The notes: generated from the sequence alone by a model not told the origin. 64,000 nucleotides of DNA from Xylanimonas ulmi (GCF_004216535.1 NZ_SGWX01000001.1:248001-312000), one strand, 5' to 3'; counted from the stretch's first letter, positions 24,343 to 36,131 are shown. Program-made: numbers and translations.

Positions 24343-26772
24343 GTGGACGTCGCACTCACCCCCCTCGACGGACTGAGCGCCGCCCAGGTCGCCGAGCGTG
24401 TCGCCGACGGTCGCACCAACACCGCGGCGCGGCTGCCGAGCCGCACGATCGGGCAGATCGTCCGGGCCAACGTCCTGACGCCGTTCAACGGGCTGCTCGT
24501 CTCGCTGTTCTGCGTCATCATCGCCACGGGACGGTGGCAGAACGGGTTGTTCGTCGGCGTCGTCGTCGCCAACTCGGTGGTCGGCATCGTGCAGGAGGTG
24601 CGCGCCAAGCGGACCCTTGACCGCCTGGCCATGCTCACCGCGCCCACCGCGCGCACCGTGCGACAGGGTGTCGTCGCCGAGCGGCCCATCGAGGACGTCG
24701 TGCTCGACGACCTGCTGGAGCTGCGGGCGGGCGACCAGGTGCCCGCCGACGGCGTCGTGCGGGCGAGCGTGGGACTCGAGATCGACGAGTCGCTGCTGAC
24801 GGGTGAGTCCGACCCCGTGCCCAAGGCCGAGCACGACGAGGTGCGGTCGGGCTCGATCGTCGTCGCCGGGACGGGGCGCGCCCAGGCCACGCGCGTGGGC
24901 GCCGACGCGTATGCGGCGCGGCTGGCCGCCGAGGCGCGGCGCTTCTCGCTGACGCGCTCCGAACTGCAGGCGGGCACCAACCGGCTGCTGCGCTGGATCT
25001 CGCTGCTCATGGTCGTCGTCGCGCCGATCCTCGTGTGGAGCCAGTTGCGCAGCCCCGACAACCAAGGGTGGCGCGACGCGCTCACCGGGGTGGTCGCGGC
25101 GCTCGTCGGCATGGTGCCCGAGGGGCTCGTGCTGCTGACCTCGCTCGCCTTCGTGCTCGGGGTCATCACGCTCGCACGGCGCAGCACACTGGTCCAGGAG
25201 TTGCCGGCCGTGGAGGGACTCGCCCGCGTCGACGTGGTGTGCCTCGACAAGACGGGCACGCTCACGCACGGTGACATCGTGTTCGACCGGATCGAGGTCG
25301 TCGGGAGCGACGGCGCGCCCGGCGACGTGTCCGGCGCGCTCGGGTTGTTCCGCGACGACGCCAACGCGACCGGCGCCGCCATCGCGGACGCGTTCGAGCC
25401 GAGCCCGTGGCCCGTGATCGGGGCCGTCCCGTTCTCCTCGACGCGCAAATGGGCCGCGGTCTCGGTCGCGGATGCGACCTGGGTGCTCGGCGCCCCCGAG
25501 CGGGTGCTGCCCGGGCCGGTGAGCGAGGCGGCGCGCACCACGCTCGCCCGCGCGCACCAAGTCGCCGCCGCCGGCAGTCGGGTGCTGGTCCTGGCCCGCG
25601 CGCCGCGCACGCCCGCCGCGCCGCCGCCCGAGCCCGCCTCGTCGCCGCCCGGGCCCGCCGTGCCGCCGTCCGAGCCGGTGGCGCCGGCGCTGCCCGACGG
25701 GCTGGAGCCCGCCGCCCTCGTCGTGCTCGCCGAGCGCCTGCGCCCCGACGCCGCGCGGACGCTCGCGTACTTCACCCAGCAGGGCGTCGCGCTCAAGGTC
25801 ATCTCGGGCGACAACCCGCGCACGGTCGGCGCGGTCGCCGCGCGCGTCGGCGTGCCGGGCGTGTCGGGGCCCGACGACGCCGTGGACGCCACGCAGTTGC
25901 CCGAGGACCCGCAGGCCCTGGCTGACGCGCTGGAGGGCGCGAGCGTCTTCGGGCGCGTCACCCCGCAGCAGAAGCGCGCCATGGTGGGCGCGCTCCAAAG
26001 CCGCGGCCACGTCGTGGCGATGACCGGCGACGGCGTCAACGACGCGCTCGCGCTCAAGGACGCCGACATCGGTGTGGCGATGGGCTCGGGCGCCGCCGCG
26101 ACGCGCGCGGTCGCCCAACTCGTGCTGCTCGACGGCCGCTTCGCGCACCTGCCCGAGGTCGTGGCCGAGGGGCGGCGCGTGATCGCGAACATCGAGCGCG
26201 CGGCCAACCTGTTCCTCGTCAAGAACGTGTACGCCCTCGTGCTGGCGCTCAGCGCCGCGGTCTCGGGCAGCGCCTTCCCCCTTGAGCCCATCCAGCTCAC
26301 GCTCATCTCGACGCTGACGATCGGCGTGCCGGGGTTCTTCCTCGCGCTCGCGCCTAACCACCGGCGCTATGTGCCCGGGTTCCTGCGGCGCGTGCTGCGG
26401 TTCGCGGTGCCGGTGGGCGTGCTGGTGGCGGCCTCGGCGTATGCCGCGTTCCGCGTCGCGCAGGTGGTCGAGCCGGGCACGAGCGCGGTCGAGGCGCGCA
26501 CGGTCGCGACCATCGTCGTGCTGCTGATCGGGCTGTGGACCGTGGGCGTGCTGGCCCGCCCGTTCAACCGATGGAAGACGCTGCTCGTGGTGGGTCTGGC
26601 GAGCCTGGGCGCCGCGGCCGTGCTGGTCCCGGTCGTCTCCCAGCACGTGTTCCTGCTCTCGGTGACCCCGATGCGCCTCGCGGTCGGCCTCGGGCTGGGC
26701 GCGGTGGGCGCGGGGCTGGTCGAGGTCGCGCACCGCGTCACCGCGCGCGTGGGCGCCCGCCGTGTCGGCTGA
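24343..26772 (+). CDS. Cation-transporting P-type ATPase
   Basis: An 809-residue HAD-type P-ATPase. The order is: actuator with LTGESDPVPKAE near residue 153; MVPEGLVLLTSLAF (PEGL membrane motif, P2-type style); phosphorylation loop CLDKTGTLTHG with D302; VISGDNPRTVGAVA; and the hinge AMTGDGVNDALALKDADIGVAMGSG, then about six C-terminal spans. It moves a cation across the cell membrane; PEGL suggests the P2/calcium-like group rather than a CPx heavy-metal pump, but the ion is not certain. A Pro-rich stretch (about residues 424-448) interrupts the nucleotide-binding domain. The start is GTG 24343. Confidence 0.88.
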   Translation: MDVALTPLDGLSAAQVAERVADGRTNTAARLPSRTIGQIVRANVLTPFNGLLVSLFCVIIATGRWQNGLFVGVVVANSVVGIVQEVRAKRTLDRLAMLTAPTARTVRQGVVAERPIEDVVLDDLLELRAGDQVPADGVVRASVGLEIDESLLTGESDPVPKAEHDEVRSGSIVVAGTGRAQATRVGADAYAARLAAEARRFSLTRSELQAGTNRLLRWISLLMVVVAPILVWSQLRSPDNQGWRDALTGVVAALVGMVPEGLVLLTSLAFVLGVITLARRSTLVQELPAVEGLARVDVVCLDKTGTLTHGDIVFDRIEVVGSDGAPGDVSGALGLFRDDANATGAAIADAFEPSPWPVIGAVPFSSTRKWAAVSVADATWVLGAPERVLPGPVSEAARTTLARAHQVAAAGSRVLVLARAPRTPAAPPPEPASSPPGPAVPPSEPVAPALPDGLEPAALVVLAERLRPDAARTLAYFTQQGVALKVISGDNPRTVGAVAARVGVPGVSGPDDAVDATQLPEDPQALADALEGASVFGRVTPQQKRAMVGALQSRGHVVAMTGDGVNDALALKDADIGVAMGSGAAATRAVAQLVLLDGRFAHLPEVVAEGRRVIANIERAANLFLVKNVYALVLALSAAVSGSAFPLEPIQLTLISTLTIGVPGFFLALAPNHRRYVPGFLRRVLRFAVPVGVLVAASAYAAFRVAQVVEPGTSAVEARTVATIVVLLIGLWTVGVLARPFNRWKTLLVVGLASLGAAAVLVPVVSQHVFLLSVTPMRLAVGLGLGAVGAGLVEVAHRVTARVGARRVG

Positions 26773-26779
26773 GGCCCCC

Positions 26780-28027
26780 TCAGACCTGGATGCCCGCGGC
26801 GCGCCGCGTCGTGCGGTTGGCGTGCGGCGTCCAGCGCGGCACCCAGCGCGCCAGGGCCAGCGCCGCCGTCGGGCTCAGCACGCCCACGGCCCAGATGCCC
26901 GCGGCGAGCGAGCCGAGCGCCGCGCCCGCCGAGACCACGAGCGGTCCGGCGGCTGAGCCCGTGTCTTGCAGCACGCGCCACAGCCCGAGGAACTGGGCGC
27001 GCCCGTGCGCGGGTGAGGCGTCCGAGCCGAGCGTCATGAGGATGCCCGAGCCGATGCCGTTGCCGAACCCGAGCGCCATCGCCACGGCGGTGAGCGAGGC
27101 GACGCCGCCCGTGAACGGCAGTGCGATCAGCGCGACCCCCATGAGCAGCATCGACGGGATCGCGATCCAGTTTCGGCCCATGCGGTCCATGACCTTGCCC
27201 GCTGGGTAGAACAGGAGCATGTCGACGCCGCCGGCGACGCCGAAGATGACCGAGGCCACCGCCGGCTCCAGGCCCAGGTGCTCGCCCCACAGCGGGATGA
27301 CGGTCTGCCGGGCGCCGCGCACCAGGCCGACCAGCAGGCACGCGATGCCGAGCGTCGCGAACAGCGACCGGTGCTCGCGCAGCACCGAGCCGAGGGTGGC
27401 CCGCTCGGGCGCGGGGGAGGGGGTCGCGCCGCGTGCGCCGTCGTCGTCGGGCACGACGACGACGGTGACGGCGGCCGCGAGCGCGACCACCGCGCCGAGC
27501 CAGTACGCGCCGGCCAGGCCGACGCGGTCGATGGCGAGCGCGCCCGCGAACGGGCCGACGAATTGCCCGATGCGATGCACCCCGCCCATGGTCGACAGCA
27601 CCCGAGCGCGTCGCAGCGGCGGGGTGACCTCGGTGAGGTAGGAGTGCCGCGCGAGGTTGAACACGGCCCCCGCGGCGCCGAGCGCGAGCACCGCGACCGC
27701 GAGTTGCGTGAGGCTGGTCGCCAGCGCGGCCAGGACGAACGCGCCCGCCCCCACCACTCCCGCCAGGATCATCGCGACCCGGTCTCCCACCCGCGCGGCC
27801 AGCGCGCCGGCGGGCAGGTCCGCAGCGATCGTGCCGACCGGCAGCAGGGCCGCGACCACGCCGGCCACGGCGAGCGAGGAGCCCAGGGCCGTGGCCGTCG
27901 GCGCGACGACGGGCAGCAGCGCGCCCACCCCGACGTCGAACAGGAAGGCGGGCACGAACGCGCCGAGGACCACGGTGCGCAGCGGGAAGAGCGGGGTGTC
28001 GGCTGAGGAGGGCATCGGTGCCATCAT
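26780..28027 (-). CDS. Major facilitator superfamily transporter
   Basis: A 415-residue protein with about 12 hydrophobic spans. [20 protein letters not shown] holds the loop 2-3 motif of MFS carriers, and the second half repeats it with [50 protein letters not shown] resembles drug or sugar efflux members. The substrate is unknown. The open frame reaches 28171; I start at ATG 28027 (ATG 28024 or 28015 also fit) because further upstream is the ahcY leader. It is convergent with the P-ATPase gene (7 bp apart) and divergent from ahcY. Confidence 0.82.
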   Translation of the reverse strand: MMAPMPSSADTPLFPLRTVVLGAFVPAFLFDVGVGALLPVVAPTATALGSSLAVAGVVAALLPVGTIAADLPAGALAARVGDRVAMILAGVVGAGAFVLAALATSLTQLAVAVLALGAAGAVFNLARHSYLTEVTPPLRRARVLSTMGGVHRIGQFVGPFAGALAIDRVGLAGAYWLGAVVALAAAVTVVVVPDDDGARGATPSPAPERATLGSVLREHRSLFATLGIACLLVGLVRGARQTVIPLWGEHLGLEPAVASVIFGVAGGVDMLLFYPAGKVMDRMGRNWIAIPSMLLMGVALIALPFTGGVASLTAVAMALGFGNGIGSGILMTLGSDASPAHGRAQFLGLWRVLQDTGSAAGPLVVSAGAALGSLAAGIWAVGVLSPTAALALARWVPRWTPHANRTTRRAAGIQV

Positions 28028-28163
28028 CGCGCGCCCCGGGAGCGCGAGGCCGCCGGTGTCCAGCGCGGCGACCCGGCAGCCGGGGTGGGTAGTCTGGTGC
28101 GCGAGCGCACACGGGAGCCCCCAGCGCACGCTGACCGACACCTGTCCCTCGGAGGTAACACCC

Positions 28164-29678
<1,515 letters not shown>

Positions 29679-29785
29679 CCCCACCGCGCGGCGCCGCCGC
29701 GCCAGGGCGTCACGGGGGTTGTCCCCCGGCGCCGACGGCGGCGCTCCCGGTGGGCGCCGGCGTCGGCGCGCGGAAGGCTGAGGGC

Positions 29786-31099
29786 ATGAGGACACCTTTC
29801 GCGGCGCTGTTCGCGCGCCGCACATGGCGCGCGTACGGGTACCTGTGGGTCATGCTCCTGATGGCGCCGTTCGGGCTCGCGTACACGCTGCTCGTCCCGG
29901 CGCTGTCGGCCGGTCTGCTGGTCACCGTGGTGGGGTTGATCGTGCCCGGCGGGCTGGTGCTGGGCGCCCGCGGATGGGGCGGCACCCACCGCGCGCTGGC
30001 CCGCGCAATGCTCGACGAGCCGGTCGAGCACCCGCCCGCGTTCGTCCGCCCACGCGGATGGTGGCGCGCGCTCGGCGCACGGCTGTTCGACCCCGCGGGC
30101 TGGCGCGCCCTGCTGTTCCTGGTGCTCGCCCTCCCGCTGTCGATCCTCAGCCTCGTCGTCTCGACGGTGTTCCTCGCCGTCGGCGCCGGTGGGCTCACCT
30201 ACTGGCTCTGGCTCGGGTTCCTCCCGCTCCAGCGGGCCGGCGACGGCACGTGGCGCCGCGGCATCACGTTCGGCGCCAACTGGTTCGCCGACACCCCGCC
30301 GCGCATCGCGCTCGTCTCGCTCGCCGGGCTCGCGCTCCTCGCGCTCTGGCCGGTGCTCACGCGGGGGTTCGCCGGGCTGTTCCGCCTTCTGGTGCGCGGC
30401 CTGCTGGGCCCGACGGCGAACGCCGTGCGCGTGGCCCAGCTGCGCGCCGCGCGGGCCGCCGCGGTCGACGACGCCGACACGCGCCTGCGCCGCCTCGAAC
30501 GCGACCTGCACGACGGCACACAGGCGCGCCTGGTCGCCGTGGCCATGCAGCTCGGTGAGGCGCGCGAGCACCTCGCGGCGGGCGGCGACCCGGCGCTCGC
30601 GGCCGAGCTGCTCGCCTCCGCCCACGCCTCGTCCAAGGACGCGCTGGGCGAGCTGCGCGAGATCGTGCGCGGCATCCACCCACCGGCGCTCGACGACGGA
30701 CTCGTCGTCGCGCTCGAGACGCTCGCCGCGCGCACCCCACTGCCCGTCACGGTCGACGTCGACCCCACCATCGAGGCCCGCGGGGCACTCGCCCCCGCGG
30801 TGCGGTCGATCGCGTACTACACGGTCGCCGAACTGCTCACCAACGTCGTCAAGCACGCGGGCGCGAGCGGGGCGTACGTGCTTCTGGAGCGGGTCGACGA
30901 CCGGACGCTGCGCCTGCGGGTGCGCGACGACGGGCGCGGCGGCGCCGTCGTCGTCACGGGCGGCCAGGACGGGCGGCACACCGGCCTGGCTGGGCTGGCC
31001 GAGCGGGTGGCGACAGTGGACGGCGCGCTGCGCCTGACCAGCCCCGCGGGCGGGCCTACGGTGGTCGACGTGACGCTGCCGACCTCCACGCCGACGTGA
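29786..31099 (+). CDS. Sensor histidine kinase, NarL/DesK type
   Basis: A 437-residue protein. About four or five hydrophobic spans lie in the first 210 residues; the dimerisation helix LRRLERDLHDGTQARLVAVA has phospho-accepting H242 (HisKA_3 type), followed by GELREIVRGIHPPALDDGL. The ATPase domain has TVAELLTNVVKHAGAS (N box) and DDGRGGA with HTGLAGLAERV (G boxes). The membrane part is a putative conserved sensor with no large extracellular loop, so it may sense membrane state; the signal is unknown. The GTG of the response regulator overlaps its stop by 4 bp. Confidence 0.9.
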   Translation: MRTPFAALFARRTWRAYGYLWVMLLMAPFGLAYTLLVPALSAGLLVTVVGLIVPGGLVLGARGWGGTHRALARAMLDEPVEHPPAFVRPRGWWRALGARLFDPAGWRALLFLVLALPLSILSLVVSTVFLAVGAGGLTYWLWLGFLPLQRAGDGTWRRGITFGANWFADTPPRIALVSLAGLALLALWPVLTRGFAGLFRLLVRGLLGPTANAVRVAQLRAARAAAVDDADTRLRRLERDLHDGTQARLVAVAMQLGEAREHLAAGGDPALAAELLASAHASSKDALGELREIVRGIHPPALDDGLVVALETLAARTPLPVTVDVDPTIEARGALAPAVRSIAYYTVAELLTNVVKHAGASGAYVLLERVDDRTLRLRVRDDGRGGAVVVTGGQDGRHTGLAGLAERVATVDGALRLTSPAGGPTVVDVTLPTSTPT

Positions 31100-31785
31100 C
31101 GCCCCGCCTCGAAGGCGCGACGCGCCTGCGCGTGGTCATCGCCGAGGACTCCGCGATCCTGCGCGACGGCCTCGCCGCGCTGCTGGCCCGTCGCGGGCAC
31201 GACGTCGTCGCGGTCGGCGACGGCGAAGCCCTCGTGCGCGAGGTCGCGCTGCGGGACGCGGGCGGCGACCTGCCCGACGTCGTCGTCGCCGACATCCGCA
31301 TGCCCCCGACGTTCACCGACGAGGGCATGCGCGCCGCGACGGCGCTGCGCGCGGCGCACCCCGGGCTGCCGGTGCTGGTGTTCTCGCAGTACGTCGAGAT
31401 GCGCTACGCGGCGCAGCTGCTCGCCGCGGGGGCGGGCGGGATCGGGTATCTGCTCAAGGACCGCGTGGCCGACGTGAGCGACTTCCTCGACGCGCTCGAC
31501 CGCGTCGCCGGCGGGCAGACCGTGCTCGACCCCGAGGTGGTCACGCAGCTCATGGGGGCGTCGGCGGCGGGCGACGCGGGGCTGGCGCGCCTGACACCAC
31601 GCGAGCGGGAGGTGATCGGCCTCATGGCCGAGGGGCGGTCCAACGGGGCCATCGCCGAGCGGCTGTACCTGTCCTACGGAGCAGTCGAGAAGAACGTCGC
31701 CTCGATCTTCGCGAAGCTCGGCCTCGAGGCCGACGCAGCCGACCATCGTCGCGTCCTGGCGGTGCTGCGCTACCTGGGCGCCTGA
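31096..31785 (+). CDS. LuxR/NarL-type response regulator
   Basis: A 229-residue protein. The receiver domain has VVIAEDSAILRDGLAAL, phospho-accepting D66 in VVVADIRMPP, and GIGYLLKDRVADV (switch lysine). The C-terminal LuxR HTH has LTPREREVIGLMAEGRSNGAIAERL, quoted here in part, and VEKNVASIFAKLGL. It is the partner of the kinase at 29786, by 4-bp overlap and matching families. Targets are unknown; the neighbouring RDD and SpoIIM genes are not obviously linked. It ends 22 bp before the convergent RDD gene. Confidence 0.92.
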   Translation: MTPRLEGATRLRVVIAEDSAILRDGLAALLARRGHDVVAVGDGEALVREVALRDAGGDLPDVVVADIRMPPTFTDEGMRAATALRAAHPGLPVLVFSQYVEMRYAAQLLAAGAGGIGYLLKDRVADVSDFLDALDRVAGGQTVLDPEVVTQLMGASAAGDAGLARLTPREREVIGLMAEGRSNGAIAERLYLSYGAVEKNVASIFAKLGLEADAADHRRVLAVLRYLGA

Positions 31786-31807
31786 GCGCGGACCCCGCCG
31801 CGGGCGC

Positions 31808-32653
31808 TCAGGTGCGCGGGTCGGGAATGGCGTAGGGGAGGCGGTGCAGGGCCTGTGACTGTTCGGCGGCGCGGTCGCGGTCGCGCAAGCCGCGATCCAG
31901 CTCACGGTCGCGACGCTCGTACAGGACGGCGTGCAGAAACGCCTCGGCCGGCGTGCCCACCGGCGGAGCGGGCGCCACATAGGGCTCGACGCGTGCGGCC
32001 AGGTCGTCGGCGAGCGAGGCGCGCGAGGCGGGCGCCAGGCGCGGCGCCCGGTCGATCATGCGCCGGGCCGCCAGCGCGAGGCCGTCGGGCAGCCGCCGCA
32101 TGTCGGCGGTGCGCGCCCATCCGGCCAGTTCGGGCGGCATCAACAACGGCGACGTCCAGCCCTTGCCCCCGCGCACGCGGATCGCGTACGTGCCCGCGAC
32201 CATGTCACCGAGCCGCTTGCCCTTGGCGTTGGCGAGCGAGGCGATCAGGGCCACACCACCCAAGGTCAGCCACAGCTCGGCCACGCCGACCAGCGCCCGC
32301 ACGAGCGCGTGCCGGAGCCGGACGGGGCCGCCGTCGTCGCGCACCACGCGCACGCCCGTGGCGAGCTTGCCGACCGAACGGCCGCGCGTGAGGGTCTCAA
32401 CCGTGACAGGCAGTGCGACGAACGCCGTCACCATGAGCGCGACGCCGCCGGCCTGCGCCCACCGCGCGTCGATCTGCGAGAGGCCGAACCCCGCCGCGAG
32501 CGTGACGGCGATCAGGAGCGCGACCGTCACGAGCGCGTCGAGCAGCCCGCCGAGCGCCCGGGTGAAGAACGAGGCCGGGCGCGCGTCGAGCACGACACCC
32601 TCGCCGATGAGGATTCCGTCGTGCACCTGCGCCTCCCTGGTGGCGGTGGCCAT
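31808..32653 (-). CDS. RDD family membrane protein
   Basis: A 281-residue protein. ARPASFFTRALGGLLDALVTV carries the R-x2-D pattern of RDD domains, followed by hydrophobic spans and RGRSVGKLATGVRVVRDDGG, which is the family's second signature. The C-terminal 100 residues are soluble, Arg- and Ala-rich. RDD proteins are small polytopic proteins of uncertain role, some linked to sodium or compatible-solute movement; they are frequent companions of MoxR-DUF58-SpoIIM clusters. It is divergent from spoIIM-like gene with 50 bp between. Confidence 0.85.
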   Translation of the reverse strand: MATATREAQVHDGILIGEGVVLDARPASFFTRALGGLLDALVTVALLIAVTLAAGFGLSQIDARWAQAGGVALMVTAFVALPVTVETLTRGRSVGKLATGVRVVRDDGGPVRLRHALVRALVGVAELWLTLGGVALIASLANAKGKRLGDMVAGTYAIRVRGGKGWTSPLLMPPELAGWARTADMRRLPDGLALAARRMIDRAPRLAPASRASLADDLAARVEPYVAPAPPVGTPAEAFLHAVLYERRDRELDRGLRDRDRAAEQSQALHRLPYAIPDPRT

Positions 32654-32703
32654 CTCGCGGCGCCGCGTCCGGCGACGAGACGTCCTGTGGCAGGGTAACG
32701 GGC

Positions 32704-33693
32704 GTGGACCTCGACGCCTTCACCACCGTGCACACGCCCGCGTGGGAGCGCCTGGCCGCCCTGGTGCGCCGACGACGGCTCGACGGCGCCGAGGCCGACG
32801 AGCTCGTGCGCCTCTACCAGGAGGTCGCGACCCACCTGTCGACGATCCGCTCGGCGGCGCCCGACCCGGTGCTCGTGACGCGTCTGAGCGACCTGCTGAC
32901 GCGGGCGCGCGCCCGCGTCGGCGGCGCGCACGACCCGGCCTGGTACGACGTTGTGCGCTACGCCGCCTGGACGGTGCCCGCGGCGCTGTACCGGGTGCGG
33001 TGGTGGACGCTCGGCGTCGTCGTCGCGTTCCTGGCCGTCTCGATCGTTGCCGGGGCGCATGTGGCGACCGACCCGGACGCGCTCGCGGCGATGGGCACGC
33101 CCGCCGAGCGCGAGCAATACGTCAATGAGGCGTTCGCCGCCTACTACGACCCCGGCGCCTCGTTCGCGGCGATGGTGTGGACCAACAACGCGTGGATCGC
33201 CGCGCAGTCCGTCGCGCTCGGCATCACCGGGATCGGGCCGGTCTACGTGCTCGCACAGAACGCGCTCAGCGTCGGAGCGATCGGCGGCATGATGGCCGCC
33301 TACGGCGAACTCGACACATTCCTGCAGCTCATCGCGCCGCACGGGCAGCTTGAGGTGACCGCGGTCTTGGTCGCGGGGGCCGCCGGGCTCAAGACGTTCT
33401 GGGCGATGATCGACCCCGGTCCCCGCAAGCGCGCGACCGCGTTGGCGCAGGAGGGGCGCGCCCTGGTGACCTGCGCGGTCGGGCTGGCCGGGGCGCTGGC
33501 GCTGTCAGGGCTGATCGAGGGCTTCGTCACCGGTTCGGCGCTGCCGTGGTGGCTCAAGATCGCCATCGGGACCGTCGCGCTCGCCGCATTCTGGGCCTAC
33601 GTGCTGGTGTGGGGGTCGCGGGCCGTCGCCGCTGGGCAGACGGGCGACCTGGACACCGACCGCGCGGGCGCGGTTGCGCCGACGGCGGGCTGA
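32704..33693 (+). CDS. SpoIIM-like (DUF95) membrane protein
   Basis: A 329-residue protein. The first 100 residues are soluble and helical with WERLAALVRRRRLDGAEADEL; then come about six spans with ITGIGPVYVLAQNALSVGAIGGMM and LIAPHGQLEVTAVLVAGAAG, the HGxxE motif of SpoIIM/DUF95 proteins. SpoIIM is part of a septal wall-hydrolase complex in endospore formers; in actinobacteria the homologue stands with MoxR and RDD genes and has no assigned function. The start is GTG 32704. Confidence 0.87.
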   Translation: MDLDAFTTVHTPAWERLAALVRRRRLDGAEADELVRLYQEVATHLSTIRSAAPDPVLVTRLSDLLTRARARVGGAHDPAWYDVVRYAAWTVPAALYRVRWWTLGVVVAFLAVSIVAGAHVATDPDALAAMGTPAEREQYVNEAFAAYYDPGASFAAMVWTNNAWIAAQSVALGITGIGPVYVLAQNALSVGAIGGMMAAYGELDTFLQLIAPHGQLEVTAVLVAGAAGLKTFWAMIDPGPRKRATALAQEGRALVTCAVGLAGALALSGLIEGFVTGSALPWWLKIAIGTVALAAFWAYVLVWGSRAVAAGQTGDLDTDRAGAVAPTAG

Positions 33694-33750
33694 GTCCGCC
33701 CCGGGCGTGAGCGGGTGACCGGCCGCGCCCCGCGGCCATACCATCGCCGC

Positions 33751-33803
33751 ATGGCAGGAGAGCGCGAACGCTGGAGCGTGCGATGAGCGGCGGTGTCGCC
33801 TGA
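33751..33803 (+). other. Two tiny overlapping leader ORFs before the CDF gene
   Basis: ATG 33751 opens an 11-codon frame (MAGERERWSVR, stop TGA at 33784-33786). ATG 33783 overlaps that stop and opens MSGGVA, ending TGA 33801-33803, and the CDF ATG at 33803 overlaps that second stop by one base. The chain of overlapping stops and starts could couple translation. There is no conservation evidence; it may be chance. Confidence 0.3.
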
Positions 33804-34729
33804 TGGGCGGGCACGCGCACGCGCACGGGCCGGACGCCCACGCGCCCGACCACCGGCGCGGCCTCGCGATCGCGTTCGCCATCACCGCCGCCATCCTGGT
33901 CGCGCAGGCCGTGGGCGCGCTCTGGACCGGATCGCTCGCGCTCATGGTCGACACCGCGCACATGCTGACCGACGTCGCCGGGCTGGGCATGGCGCTGGCC
34001 GCCGCGTCCCTGAGCCTGCGCCCGGCCACGGCCCGGCGCACCTGGGGCCTGCGCCGCATCGAGGTGCTCGCCGCGGGCGCCCAGGCGGCCGTCCTGCTCG
34101 CCGTCGGGGTCTACGTGCTGATCGAAGGGGTCCGGCGGCTCGCGGACCCGCCGCAGGTGCCCTCGACCGAACTGGTCGTGTTCGGCGTCGTCGGACTGGC
34201 GGGCAACCTCGCGTCGCTGCTTGTGCTGCGGGCGTCGCGGTCGGCGTCGCTCAACCTGCGCGCCGCGTTCCTCGAGGTGCTCAACGACGCGCTCGGGTCG
34301 ATCGGCGTCATCGTCGCGGCCGTCGTGATCGCCACGACGGGATGGCAGCGCGCCGACGCCGTCGCGGGCCTGCTCATCGGGGCGCTTATCCTGCCGCGCG
34401 CCGTGCGGCTGCTGGTCGAGACCGGCAACGTGCTGCTGGAGTCGACGCCCGCCGGTCTCGACCTGGACGAGGTGCGCGCCCGGCTGCTGGAGGTCGAGCA
34501 CGTCGTGGCCGTGCACGACCTGCACGCCTCACTCGTCGCGACCGGACTGCCGACGCTGTCGGCGCACGTGGTCGTGGCCGACTCCTGCTTCCAGGACGGG
34601 CACGCGCCGCAGATCCTCGACCGGCTGCAGGAGTGCGTCGCGACGCGGTTCGACGTTGCCGTCGAGCACTCGACATTCCAGTTGGAGCCGTCCGTGCACG
34701 CCGGGCACGAGGCGCCGTCGCACCTGTGA
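33803..34729 (+). CDS. Cation diffusion facilitator (CDF, CzcD-like)
   Basis: A 308-residue protein with the His-rich start MGGHAHAHGPDAHAPDH, then six spans. The metal site is formed by ALMVDTAHMLTDVAGLG (H-x3-D in span 2) and LNDALGSIGVIVAAVV (D-x3-D variant in span 5); a cytoplasmic domain ends in HDLHASLVATGLPTLSAHVVV. CDF proteins export zinc, cobalt or similar ions in exchange for protons. A His in the first site and the His-rich tail favour zinc. It sits between SpoIIM and the DUF58 operon but has no obvious functional tie to them. Confidence 0.92.
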   Translation: MGGHAHAHGPDAHAPDHRRGLAIAFAITAAILVAQAVGALWTGSLALMVDTAHMLTDVAGLGMALAAASLSLRPATARRTWGLRRIEVLAAGAQAAVLLAVGVYVLIEGVRRLADPPQVPSTELVVFGVVGLAGNLASLLVLRASRSASLNLRAAFLEVLNDALGSIGVIVAAVVIATTGWQRADAVAGLLIGALILPRAVRLLVETGNVLLESTPAGLDLDEVRARLLEVEHVVAVHDLHASLVATGLPTLSAHVVVADSCFQDGHAPQILDRLQECVATRFDVAVEHSTFQLEPSVHAGHEAPSHL

Positions 34730-34749
34730 CCGCTGGACTCGCGGCGCGG

Positions 34750-36131
34750 CTACAGGCGGCCGGCCGCTTTGAGCGCGAGGTAGACGTCGGCCAGGGCGGG
34801 CGGCAGGTCGTCGGGCAGGGCCTCGAGCACGTGGGCCCCCTGGCGGCGCAGCACGTCGCAGACCGCGGCCCGCTCCAGGTCGCCGCGGGCGGCCGCGGCG
34901 GCGTCGTAGACCGCCTCGGGCCCGCGGCCCGCGCGCAGCGCCGCCACCTCGGCGTCGGCCACCCCCGCGACGACGACCCGGTGTGTGCCGGCGAGCTGGC
35001 TGACGACGGTGAGCAGCCCGGTCTCGACGGCGGCGGGGTCGAGCGCGGTCAGCAGCACGACGAGCGCCCGCTGCGGCGCGTGCGCGCGCACCTGGCCCAC
35101 GAGCCCGGGCCAGTCGGTCTCCAGCAGCCGCGGCTCGACGCCCGCGAGCGCGTCGGCGAGCTCGGGCAGCAGTCGCCGCCCCGAGGCCCCCGCCACGCGG
35201 GCGCGCAGTGTGCGGTCGTAGGCGAGGACCTGCACACGGTCCCCGGCGTGGTCGGCGAGCGCGGCGAGCAGCAGCGCAGCCTCGATCGAGGCGTCGAGCC
35301 GCGGGGCCGCGCCGCCCACGCGGGTGGCTGCCGTGCGACCGGTGTCGAGCACGATGAGCACGCGCCGGTCGCGCTCGGGCCGCCAGGTCCGCACGACGAC
35401 GTCCGCGCGCCGCGCCGTGGCCCGCCAGTCGATCGACCGCACGTCGTCGCCCACGACGTAGGCGCGCAGCGAGTCGAACTCGGTGCCCTCGCCGCGCACC
35501 TGCACGGCCGAGCGCCCGTCCATCTCGCGCAGCCGCGCGAGCCGGGAGGGCAGGTGGCGGCGCGAGGCGAACTCGGGCAGCACCCGCAGCCGCACCGGAA
35601 CCTCCAGCGTGGCCTGCCGCGCGGCCAACCCGAGCGGCCCGAACGAGCGCACCGTGACCGGGCCCGCGGGGCGGTCCCCGCGGCGGCGCGGGCGCAGCGG
35701 CGTGGCCAGGCGGGTCCCGTCGCCGTCGCGCAGCCGGACGCGGTGGCGTGCCGTGCGCACGGTCCGCGCCGACGCGGCGGCGACAGGGCCGGCGGCGTCG
35801 GAGACCCCCGCGTCGGACGCTCCGGCGTCGGAGGTCTCCGCGTCGGATGTGGCGGCGACCGACGGCGGCCACGCGTCGCGCACCAGCGCCCGCAGTGTGC
35901 GCCCCGAGTCGTTGACGACAGTCAGCTCGCACGTCGCTCCCTGCCCGAGCCGCACCGACGTCGGAACCTGGCGGGTGAGCGCCACGCGCCGCGGCGAGGC
36001 CGCCAGCAGCGCGTCGGCCCCGCACGCGAGCGCGACGACGGCGGCCCAGATCACGACCGTCCCGGGCGCCGGCCACAGCGCGACCGGCACGATCCCGGCG
36101 ACGGCCAGCAGCGCGGCCCGACCGGTGAGGG

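Noticed and set aside
28070-28163. Possible SAM, SAH or TPP riboswitch before ahcY (CACACGGGAGCCCCC and nearby GCTGACC)
   Set aside because: The fragments recall pieces of a TPP leader but the required GCTGAGA and CCTGA elements are missing, and no SAH- or SAM-riboswitch core could be traced. A covariance search would decide.
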